The notes beneath the pieces were generated by a model that saw only the letters and a program-made list of their open reading frames with translations, made no database searches and was not told the origin of the DNA. A stretch of 7,331 nt of DNA, from positions 1 through 7,331 of the forward strand of contig CATISE010000191.1 in NCBI GenBank assembly GCA_949538655.1, in the 5' to 3' direction. The first letter of the stretch is position 1, and every line of letters begins with the position of its first letter. A program made the position numbers and the translations under genes. Source of the DNA: Marine Group II euryarchaeote MED-G33 (GTDB taxonomy: Archaea; Thermoplasmatota; Poseidoniia; Poseidoniales; Thalassarchaeaceae). Shown piece after piece: positions 1 through 4,942 of the stretch.

Positions 1-1
1 A

Positions 2-517
2 GAAAACCCAATGCAAACACCTCGGATTACCAAGGTCACCGTCAATATCGGTGTCGGTGAAGGTGGCAATCGTCTTCTTCTCGCGGAGAAGGTTCTAGGC
101 TTGCTTTCGGGACTTGACCCCGTTCGAACATTGTCCAAGAAGACCAACCGCGATTTGGGGACCCGTGAAGGTGCCCCAATCGGTTGCAAGGTCACATTGC
201 GAGAAACCGAACACATCGAAAAGTTCCTCAAGGACGCCTTCTGGTGCCGTGAGAACACATTGCCTTCATACAATTGGGATGCTTCAGGAAACCTTTCCTT
301 TGGTATTCGAGATTACACCGACTTCCCCGAGATGAAGTATGATCCGGAGATTGGAATTTTTGGGATGGATGTGAACGTCGTCCTAGAACGTCCAGGTCAC
401 CGTGTCAGTCGCCGTCGCCGTCGTAAGGCGAGCGTCGGCACATCTCACCGCGTATCACGTGAGGAAAGTCTAGAATGGTTCCAAGGTCGATTTGACCTTA
501 CAGTATTGGAGGAGTGA
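2..517 (+). CDS. rpl5: Large-subunit ribosomal protein L5 (uL5), 5' end outside the window
   Basis: uL5 sits in the central protuberance of the large subunit, binds 5S rRNA and touches the small-subunit head and P-site tRNA. Counting from the ATG at 11, the visible protein has VNIGVGEGG at 11-19, SGNLSFGI at 92-99, and a C-terminal block with YDPEIGIFGMDVNVV (110-124), RPGHRV and five arginines. This is the archaeal form, about 170-180 residues. The true start is probably upstream: the codons before the ATG read E-N-P, giving ENPMQTPRI, and archaeal L5 proteins often have such an NPM-R-x-x-RI stretch a few residues in. No Shine-Dalgarno site is visible in the ten bases before the ATG. The family call is very secure; the start is not. 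Confidence 0.96.
   Translation, partial: ENPMQTPRITKVTVNIGVGEGGNRLLLAEKVLGLLSGLDPVRTLSKKTNRDLGTREGAPIGCKVTLRETEHIEKFLKDAFWCRENTLPSYNWDASGNLSFGIRDYTDFPEMKYDPEIGIFGMDVNVVLERPGHRVSRRRRRKASVGTSHRVSREESLEWFQGRFDLTVLEE
508..514 (+). promoter_or_regulatory. Ribosome binding site for S14
   Basis: GGAGGAG lies inside the last codons of L5, eight bases before the S14 ATG at 521 when counted from GGAGG. It fixes the start of this very short gene and shows that S14 translation begins within the L5 reading frame. Confidence 0.8.
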
Positions 518-520
518 AGC

Positions 521-673
521 ATGGCAAGAGATCATGGAGAAAGAATCGGTCGAACAATTGGCTGCCGCCGTTGCGGACGCAAGCGTGGAATGATTCGCCG
601 ACACGGCCTTCGCCTGTGCCGTCAGTGTTTCCGGGACGTAGCCCCCCAGATTGGCTTCAAGAAATTTAGTTGA
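521..673 (+). CDS. rps14: Small-subunit ribosomal protein S14, zinc-binding type (uS14)
   Basis: A 50-residue protein of the small-subunit head, where uS14 contacts 16S rRNA near its 3' domain. Translation gives four cysteines as C15-x2-C18 and C33-x2-C36, the zinc ribbon of archaeal and eukaryotic S14, followed by the conserved ending APQIGFKKFS. The chain is very basic, with an RTIGCRRCGRKRG stretch ahead of the second cysteine pair. It starts three bases after the L5 stop, with GGAGG overlapping the end of L5, and is followed by S8 after 12 bases. The length matches the usual 50-56 residues. Motifs, position and length agree, so the call is firm. Confidence 0.96.
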   Translation: MARDHGERIGRTIGCRRCGRKRGMIRRHGLRLCRQCFRDVAPQIGFKKFS

Positions 674-682
674 GGTGGTGAT
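672..682 (+). promoter_or_regulatory. Ribosome binding site for S8
   Basis: The run GAGGTGGTGAT contains two registers that match the archaeal anti-Shine-Dalgarno sequence: GAGGTG eight bases and GGTGAT three bases before the ATG at 686. An ATG at 681 lies inside it but is out of frame with S8. Confidence 0.65.
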
Positions 683-685
683 GAG

Positions 686-1075
686 ATGCAATTTGATCCC
701 TTAAGTGACGCTTTCGTGCGAATGTACAACGCGGAGCAAGCAGGCCATTACGAAGTCTCCCTCGCTCCAGCGAGTAAACTACTAGACAACATGCTCAAAA
801 TCATGCAAATGACTGGCTATGTTGGTGAATACGAACGTATCGCCAATGGCCGTGGAGATGCTTTCCGAGTCGAACTCATCGGTCGAATCAATCGCTGTGG
901 TGTGATTAAGCCCCGGCACAGTGTGAAGCGCGCTGAATTCGATAAGTGGGAATCTCGTTATCTTCCAGCACGTGACTTCGGTCTATTGATCATGACCACC
1001 AATGATGGTGTCATGCATCACTATGATGCGAAGGACAAGAAAATCGGTGGCCGTTTGCTGGCCTACGTATATTGA
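686..1075 (+). CDS. rps8: Small-subunit ribosomal protein S8 (uS8)
   Basis: uS8 is an early-binding protein of the 16S central domain; in several archaea and bacteria it also binds spc operon mRNA as a feedback repressor. The 129-residue product has the usual archaeal length of about 130. The N-terminal part carries DPLSDAFVRMYNAEQAG and the C-terminal part YLPARDFGLLIMTTNDGVM (92-110) followed by GGRLLAYVY, the hallmark ending of archaeal S8. It starts at ATG 686 behind GGTGAT. The L6 start follows ten bases after its stop. Whether S8 regulates this operon cannot be seen here, and I did not identify an S8-binding hairpin in the mRNA. Confidence 0.97.
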   Translation: MQFDPLSDAFVRMYNAEQAGHYEVSLAPASKLLDNMLKIMQMTGYVGEYERIANGRGDAFRVELIGRINRCGVIKPRHSVKRAEFDKWESRYLPARDFGLLIMTTNDGVMHHYDAKDKKIGGRLLAYVY

Positions 1076-1080
1076 GGTGA
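1074..1080 (+). promoter_or_regulatory. Ribosome binding site for L6
   Basis: GAGGTGA overlaps the S8 stop codon and lies five bases before the ATG at 1086. It decides the L6 start: an in-frame ATG exists upstream at 1002, but that would put 28 unrelated residues inside S8 and has no comparable site. Confidence 0.8.
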
Positions 1081-1085
1081 GAAAC

Positions 1086-1634
1086 ATGGTGAAGCTAGAT
1101 CATATCAAGCATATCGTTGAACTTTCCGAAGGTGTAACTTGCTCTATTTCTGAAGGAATGGTTACACTGTCCAAGGACGGGAAATCAATTTCACGTGAAT
1201 TCATTCACTCACGTGTCAGCGTATCCATGAACGATGGGAATCCAGAAGTTTTCTGTGATTTGCCACGTCGCAAGGAAAAGGCCCTCTCAGGCACCTGGGC
1301 TGCGCATCTGCGTAACATGAACAAGGGACTTTCAGAAGGCTTTGAATATCGATTGAAGGCAGTATATTCTCACTTCCCAATGACTCTCAAGGTCGAGGGT
1401 TCCATACTTACAATCAACAATCTCTTCGGAGAGCGTGTCCCACGACGGGCTGAATTGCCCTGGACACCAGCCGAGGTCACGGTCAAGGTCGAGAACAAGA
1501 CCGAAGTTGTGGTCTCTGGCGCCGACAAAGAGAAGGTCGGACAGACCAGTGCGAACATCGAACGTGCGTGCCGCATTCGTGGCCGTGATCGACGAGTGTT
1601 CCAAGATGGCGTGTATATCGTCGATAAGGCATAG
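1086..1634 (+). CDS. rpl6: Large-subunit ribosomal protein L6 (uL6)
   Basis: uL6 binds 23S rRNA near the sarcin-ricin loop at the factor-binding site. The product has 182 residues, typical of archaeal L6, with two repeated alpha/beta domains. The N-terminal one (about 1-80) ends at TWAAHLRNMNKGLSEGF (70-86). The C-terminal one carries YRLKAVYSHFPMTL (88-101) and GADKEKVGQTSANIE (145-159), then RDRRVFQDGVYIV (167-179), all diagnostic for the archaeal and eukaryotic form (L9 in eukaryotes). The start at 1086 is chosen because of GAGGTGA immediately upstream and because the protein then begins MVKLDHIKH, as expected. The stop TAG at 1632-1634 shares a base with the L32e Shine-Dalgarno site. Confidence 0.97.
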   Translation: MVKLDHIKHIVELSEGVTCSISEGMVTLSKDGKSISREFIHSRVSVSMNDGNPEVFCDLPRRKEKALSGTWAAHLRNMNKGLSEGFEYRLKAVYSHFPMTLKVEGSILTINNLFGERVPRRAELPWTPAEVTVKVENKTEVVVSGADKEKVGQTSANIERACRIRGRDRRVFQDGVYIVDKA

Positions 1635-1639
1635 GAGGG
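1634..1639 (+). promoter_or_regulatory. Ribosome binding site for L32e
   Basis: GGAGGG begins on the last base of the L6 stop codon and ends six bases before the ATG at 1646 (seven counted from GGAGG). It supports the start that includes the SAP domain, so the N-terminal extension of L32e is translated. Confidence 0.8.
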
Positions 1640-1645
1640 ATAGGA

Positions 1646-2275
1646 ATGAGCGATTATAGTAAAATGACTGTTGCCGAACTCAAGGAACTCCTCAAGGAAG
1701 CAGGCCTACCTGTTTCTGGAAAGAAAGCCGACCTCATTGCCCGCCTCGAAGAGGACGGGGGCCACGAGGATGTTGTCGAAGAAGTAGACGAAGACATCGA
1801 AGAAGAAGACTGGGATGATTCAGAGGACGAGGATTGGGATGAGGAGGAGGATTACTTCCACGTCGCCAAGCAAAAGCCTCAACTTGACGAAGCAACACAA
1901 GCCGCTCTCGATGCTCGAAAAGCTCAGAAGAAGGTTCAACCGAAATTCCGCCGTCAAGAATGGTTCCGCTACAAGCGTCTTTCTCGAACAGGTTGGAAGA
2001 AACCCCGTGGTGATGACTCAAGCCAGCGTAAGAACCGCAGGTATCGCTCACCCATGGCACGTGTTGGATATGGTAAGATCGCCTCAGTTCGTGATTTCCA
2101 CCCATCAGGATTCCAGGAAGTTCTCGTTCATCGTCCCGAAGATTTGGATGACATCGACCCTGCTGTTCAGGCGGCCCGCGTCGGTGGCACAGTCGGTGGA
2201 CGAAAGCGTGTTCTAATCCACGAACGTGCAGATGAGTTGGGCATTCGTGTACTCAATCGCAGGAGGGGTGTCTGA
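1646..2275 (+). CDS. rpl32e: Ribosomal protein L32e with an N-terminal SAP domain and acidic linker
   Basis: eL32 is an archaeal and eukaryotic large-subunit protein that binds 23S rRNA. This 209-residue protein has three parts. Residues 7-35 form a SAP motif, a small helix-turn-helix-like nucleic-acid-binding fold: TVAELKELLKEAGLPVSGKK, then LIARL. Residues 35-69 are strongly acidic (25 of 35 are D or E, with no K or R) and include two copies of an ED-W-D octapeptide. Residues from about 97 onward are L32e proper, with FRRQEWFRYKRLSRTGWKKP (101-120), then HPSGFQEVLVHRPEDL (152-167) and the ending ADELGIRVLN. Haloarchaeal L32e also carries an N-terminal extension, but as I remember it is of helix-hairpin-helix type. 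Core identity is secure; the role of the SAP part is unknown. Its stop overlaps the L19e start. Confidence 0.96.
   Translation: MSDYSKMTVAELKELLKEAGLPVSGKKADLIARLEEDGGHEDVVEEVDEDIEEEDWDDSEDEDWDEEEDYFHVAKQKPQLDEATQAALDARKAQKKVQPKFRRQEWFRYKRLSRTGWKKPRGDDSSQRKNRRYRSPMARVGYGKIASVRDFHPSGFQEVLVHRPEDLDDIDPAVQAARVGGTVGGRKRVLIHERADELGIRVLNRRRGV
1805..1852 (+). repeat. Tandem acidic octapeptide repeat in the L32e linker
   Basis: Residues 54-61 (EDWDDSED) and 62-69 (EDWDEEED) of L32e are two adjacent copies of an eight-residue acidic unit with tryptophan in the third place. At DNA level the copies, 1805-1828 and 1829-1852, differ at several positions, so the duplication is old or kept at protein level. 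Together they form most of the acidic linker between the SAP domain and the L32e core. Confidence 0.7.
2262..2266 (+). promoter_or_regulatory. Ribosome binding site for L19e inside L32e
   Basis: GGAGG sits in the codons for the last residues of L32e (RRRGV), eight bases before the L19e ATG at 2275. Stop and start overlap as TGATG, so L19e translation is probably coupled to L32e. Confidence 0.75.
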
Positions 2276-2733
2276 TGCAGGTTACAAACCAAAAGAAAAT
2301 GGCTGCAAAAATTTTGAAGTGCGGTGTCAATCGTATTTGGGTAGATCCACGATATGTTGACCAAGTCACCAGTGCTGTTCAGAAGTCCTATATCCGCGAA
2401 TTGATTGAAGAGGGTCTGATCAAGGCTCGTCCGATCAAGGGTACCAGTCGTGTCCGTGCTCGAAAACTCGCCGAACAGCGAGCCAAGGGTCGTCGCCGAG
2501 GACACGGTTCTCGAAAGGGTAGTTCCAATGCGCGCTTGCCAAAGAAGAATCGATGGATGCGCACCATTCGAAGCCAGCGTCGAACCCTCAAGGGTATGCG
2601 CGAAGATGGCACACTTGAAGCAGCCAAATACCGTTACTACTACCGTAAGGCCAAGGGTGGATCTTACCGTTCCATCGCCCACATGAAGGCGAACATGGAA
2701 ATTGATGGCATTTCACTCGGAGGTGATGAGTGA
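2275..2733 (+). CDS. rpl19e: Large-subunit ribosomal protein L19e (eL19)
   Basis: eL19 is found only in archaea and eukaryotes; its long helical arm reaches across the large subunit and forms bridges to the small subunit. The 152-residue product is of normal archaeal length (about 150). It shows KKMAAKILKCGVNRIWVDP (7-25), a basic central hinge with KGRRRGHGSRKGSSNAR (71-87), then W94 and the C-terminal arm with AKYRYYYRKAKGG (117-129) and YRSIAHMKANM. The start ATG overlaps the L32e stop by one base (TGATG) and the stop overlaps the L18 start in the same way, suggesting coupled translation of L32e, L19e and L18. Archaeal cytosolic ribosomes are the only known location. Assignment is firm. 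Confidence 0.97.
   Translation: MQVTNQKKMAAKILKCGVNRIWVDPRYVDQVTSAVQKSYIRELIEEGLIKARPIKGTSRVRARKLAEQRAKGRRRGHGSRKGSSNARLPKKNRWMRTIRSQRRTLKGMREDGTLEAAKYRYYYRKAKGGSYRSIAHMKANMEIDGISLGGDE
2719..2727 (+). promoter_or_regulatory. Full-length Shine-Dalgarno site for L18
   Basis: GGAGGTGAT matches the whole archaeal anti-Shine-Dalgarno core (AUCACCUCC, from family knowledge; the 16S 3' end is not in the window). It lies five bases before ATG 2733 but only two before an in-frame GTG at 2730, so the ATG is preferred as the L18 start. It lies within the last codons of L19e. Confidence 0.8.
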
Positions 2734-3245
2734 TGGCTCAGGGTAAGCGCCAACGTCGCCGGTACAAGCGCCGTTCGACTGGACAAACAGATTACCACCG
2801 TCGTCTGAAGTTGCTACGCAGTGGAACTCCACGTGCTGTAGTTCGAGTGACAAATACACAAGTGATTTGCCAACTCGTTGGATACGATGCTGAGGGTGAC
2901 CAAGTAATCGCAGCAGCAGATGGTTCATCTCTACGTGGAAAATATGCATGGCCTGCTAAGGTCTCTACAAAATCAGTTCCTGCTGCTTACTGCACAGGAT
3001 ATGCACTTGCAAAGCAGGTTCAGAAGTCAGGGCATGACGAGGCAGTTCTCGACATTGGTCTGGCAGCATCCACTCGAGGCAACCGAGTCTTCGCCGCCCT
3101 GAAGGGTATGGTTGACGGTGGCCTTTGGGTCCCACACAGTGAGGATATTTTCCCCAGCGATGAGCGTCTCGCAGGAGAGCACATCGACAAGAGCATCGCA
3201 GGTGCTGTCGAGAAGACAAAGGCTGCAATTGAGGAGGCGAACTGA
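2733..3245 (+). CDS. rpl18: Large-subunit ribosomal protein L18 (uL18)
   Basis: uL18 binds 5S rRNA with L5 and anchors it in the central protuberance. The 170-residue product has the basic archaeal N-terminus RRRYKRRSTGQTDYHRRLKL (8-27), then LRSGTPRAVVRV, VPAAYCTGYALA (82-93), AVLDIGLAASTRGNRVFAAL (104-123) with DGGLWVPH, and the GEHI motif near 148-151. Length and motifs fit archaeal L18 rather than the shorter bacterial form of about 120 residues. ATG 2733 is chosen over the adjacent in-frame GTG because of spacing to GGAGGTGAT. It overlaps the L19e stop by one base. The last codons contain the Shine-Dalgarno site of S5, whose start follows the stop by one base. Confidence 0.96.
   Translation: MAQGKRQRRRYKRRSTGQTDYHRRLKLLRSGTPRAVVRVTNTQVICQLVGYDAEGDQVIAAADGSSLRGKYAWPAKVSTKSVPAAYCTGYALAKQVQKSGHDEAVLDIGLAASTRGNRVFAALKGMVDGGLWVPHSEDIFPSDERLAGEHIDKSIAGAVEKTKAAIEEAN
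3233..3237 (+). promoter_or_regulatory. Ribosome binding site for S5
   Basis: GGAGG inside the end of L18 lies nine bases before ATG 3247. It selects that start over the in-frame upstream ATG at 3112, which would add 45 residues read from L18 in another frame. Confidence 0.75.
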
Positions 3246-3246
3246 G

Positions 3247-4011
3247 ATGAGTGATGAAGAAAATACACCACAAGCACCGGGTATTGCGGCCGCATGGGCA
3301 CAACCCGAAGAAGCTGAAGGCGGTCCACGTCGCCGTAGAGGCGTCGGACCAGATCCGATGGAGATGTTGAGAAATTGGACTCCAAAGACTCGATTGGGTC
3401 GTATGGTTCAGAGTGGTCAAATCATCACTATCGATGCTGCTTTCGCAACAGGGATGCCAATTCGTGAAGTGGAAATCGTTGACGCCCTGATTCCTGGGCT
3501 TGAAGATGACATCATCAATGTAAACATGATTCAGCGAATGACAGACAGTGGTCGTCGTGTTCGATTCAATGTCATGGCCTGCGTAGGCAACAAAGACGGT
3601 TATGTCGGCTTGTCAATTTGCAAGGGCAAAGAAGGGGCAGCTACAATTCAGAAGGCCATTGCCAATGCTAAGTTGAACATCATCCAAGTTCAGCGTGGAA
3701 ATGGTTCATGGGAATCTGGTCAAGGAGCCGGAACCAGTGTTCCATTCAAGGTGACAGGAAGAGCGGGTTCAACTCGAATCACACTACTCCCAGCACCTAC
3801 AGGAAAGGGCCTGGTCATTGGTGACACTGGCCGTCAAGTACTGACACTAGCAGGCGTGACTGATGTTTGGTCTCGCTCTAAGGGGCAGACTCGAACGACC
3901 ATCAATTTCGCCAAGGCTACCTTCAATGCTCTAAAGCAGTTGAATGCACATCGTGTAACTCAACGTGATCAAGAAACACTCAACATCGTAAAGGGGCGTG
4001 TGCTTGAATGA
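3247..4011 (+). CDS. rps5: Small-subunit ribosomal protein S5 (uS5)
   Basis: uS5 lies near the mRNA entry side of the small subunit and affects decoding accuracy. The 254-residue product begins with an acidic, alanine- and proline-rich extension (1-25) and an RRRR cluster (28-31). The conserved part opens with NWTPKTRLGRMVQSGQI (43-59). The double-stranded-RNA-binding-like domain contains GNKDGYVGLSICKGKEGA (114-131); the C-terminal domain has VPFKVTGRAGSTRITLLPAP (165-184) and GVTDVWSRSKGQTRTTIN (203-220). At 150-160 the protein reads RGNGSWESGQG, where I remember many archaeal relatives having cysteines (CGSWECxC); all are absent, as is the one in the later VTG-K-CGS motif. The stop overlaps the L30 start as ATGA. 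Confidence 0.97.
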   Translation: MSDEENTPQAPGIAAAWAQPEEAEGGPRRRRGVGPDPMEMLRNWTPKTRLGRMVQSGQIITIDAAFATGMPIREVEIVDALIPGLEDDIINVNMIQRMTDSGRRVRFNVMACVGNKDGYVGLSICKGKEGAATIQKAIANAKLNIIQVQRGNGSWESGQGAGTSVPFKVTGRAGSTRITLLPAPTGKGLVIGDTGRQVLTLAGVTDVWSRSKGQTRTTINFAKATFNALKQLNAHRVTQRDQETLNIVKGRVLE

Positions 4012-4478
4012 CTTGGCTCGTAATCCGTGTCCGCAGTGACCGCACAGTCGAGCGTTCCATCAGTGAAACAATGGCGCACCTCAACTTGACACGTGTCAAC
4101 CATGCAGTTCTCATCCCCGAGTCTGAAACCTATGCTGGAATGCTCCAGAAAGTCAAGGATTACGTCACATGGGGCGAGATTTCGGCTGACGCCATCTCAG
4201 GCCTCATTCGAGACCGTGGCCGTTTGGTTGGTGACAAACCAGTCACTGATGCCGCAGTCAAGGATGGTTCAGATTTCAAGACGATTGATGCATTTGCCAA
4301 GGCCATTGCCAGCGGCGATGCAACAGTCAAGGACATGGAGGCGTTCAAGCGCGTCTTCCGCCTACACCCACCCCGAGGCAACAAGGGATGGGGAGGCGTC
4401 AAGCGTCACTTCACAGTAGGTGGCGCACTCGGTTTTAGAGGCGAAGCGATCGAAGAACTCGTTGCCCGTATGATGTGA
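4008..4478 (+). CDS. rpl30: Large-subunit ribosomal protein L30 (uL30), archaeal long form
   Basis: uL30 is a large-subunit 23S rRNA-binding protein (L7 in eukaryotes). The 156-residue product is the long archaeal form; bacterial L30 is only about 60 residues. The N-terminal L30 fold has WLVIRVRSD (3-11) and LTRVNHAVLIPES (27-39), followed by DYVTWGEISADAI (51-63). The archaeal C-terminal extension carries FRLHPPRGNKGWGGVKRHF (117-135) and GGALGFRGEAIEELVARMM. The start overlaps the S5 stop by four bases (ATGA). Only a weak GGGG lies about 11 bases upstream, so initiation probably depends on ribosomes finishing S5. It is the only gene here whose own ribosome site is poor. Confidence 0.96.
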   Translation: MTWLVIRVRSDRTVERSISETMAHLNLTRVNHAVLIPESETYAGMLQKVKDYVTWGEISADAISGLIRDRGRLVGDKPVTDAAVKDGSDFKTIDAFAKAIASGDATVKDMEAFKRVFRLHPPRGNKGWGGVKRHFTVGGALGFRGEAIEELVARMM

Positions 4479-4482
4479 GGTG
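4477..4482 (+). promoter_or_regulatory. Ribosome binding site for L15
   Basis: GAGGTG overlaps the L30 stop codon and lies five bases before the ATG at 4488. Confidence 0.7.
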
Positions 4483-4487
4483 TAGAA

Positions 4488-4904
4488 ATGGTATCCCGTA
4501 CAAACAAATTCCGTGGTCGCTCACGCTACCATGGCCGTGGAAAGAAAGCAGGTCGTGGTGCAGGTATGCGTGGTGGCCGTGGTAATGCCGGTCTCAACAA
4601 ACACCGTGTCATGACTCGAATCAAGTACATGCCTCGTCATTGGGGTATGTATGGATTCAATCGAGATCCAAGTCTACGTATCCGCCACACCACTTGCAAC
4701 GTCAGTGAATTGGCCGACCTTGCAGGAGACAGTGACAGCATCGATTTGTCTGAGCACAATATCGCCAAGTTGCTGGGTTCTGGACAAATCAAGTCAGCCA
4801 TCCATGTTACAGTAGAGCACGTCAGTGCAAATGCAGTGAAAAAGGTCGAAGCCGCTGGCGGCTCGGTCACCGTTGCTGACGGCGAATGGGAAGAAGAGGA
4901 GTAA
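4488..4904 (+). CDS. rpl15: Large-subunit ribosomal protein L15 (uL15)
   Basis: uL15 is a large-subunit assembly protein whose glycine- and arginine-rich tail winds through 23S rRNA. The 138-residue product has that tail in archaeal form: KFRGRSRYHGRGKKAGRGAG (7-26), followed by MRGGRGNAGLNKHR. The globular part starts around HWGMYGFNRDPSLR (51-64), then NVSELADLA (71-79), a short LLGSGQIKSAIHV element (95-107) and AVKKVEAAGGSV (116-127). It ends in a very acidic tail, DGEWEEEE (131-138), which contrasts with the basic N-terminus. The start has GAGGTG five bases upstream. A 38-base spacer, the longest inside the operon, separates it from secY; the spacer shows no clear promoter. Confidence 0.96.
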   Translation: MVSRTNKFRGRSRYHGRGKKAGRGAGMRGGRGNAGLNKHRVMTRIKYMPRHWGMYGFNRDPSLRIRHTTCNVSELADLAGDSDSIDLSEHNIAKLLGSGQIKSAIHVTVEHVSANAVKKVEAAGGSVTVADGEWEEEE

Positions 4905-4930
4905 TCCTCGCATTGAATGATTAGGATAAA

Positions 4931-4935
4931 GGAGG
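4931..4935 (+). promoter_or_regulatory. Ribosome binding site for secY
   Basis: GGAGG (in AAAGGAGGGAAAG) is seven bases before ATG 4943. It is strong and well placed, and supports the long form of SecY, including the N-terminal membrane extension. Confidence 0.8.
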
Positions 4936-4942
4936 GAAAGAA

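Noticed and set aside
1002..1085. Longer L6 start with 28 extra N-terminal residues
   Set aside because: The extension lies inside S8 in another frame, has no L6 similarity, and the ATG at 1086 has a well-placed GAGGTGA site and the expected L6 N-terminus.
1734..2682. Long open frames on the minus strand opposite L32e and L19e
   Set aside because: They mirror highly conserved ribosomal genes, have no recognisable domains, and come from the codon bias of the + strand genes.
2730..2732. GTG as the L18 start
   Set aside because: It is only two bases from the Shine-Dalgarno core, while ATG 2733 has the better spacing and the usual MAxGKRQRRR-like beginning.
3112..3246. Longer S5 start with 45 extra residues
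   Set aside because: The extra part is read out of frame through the end of L18; GGAGG at 3233-3237 points to ATG 3247.
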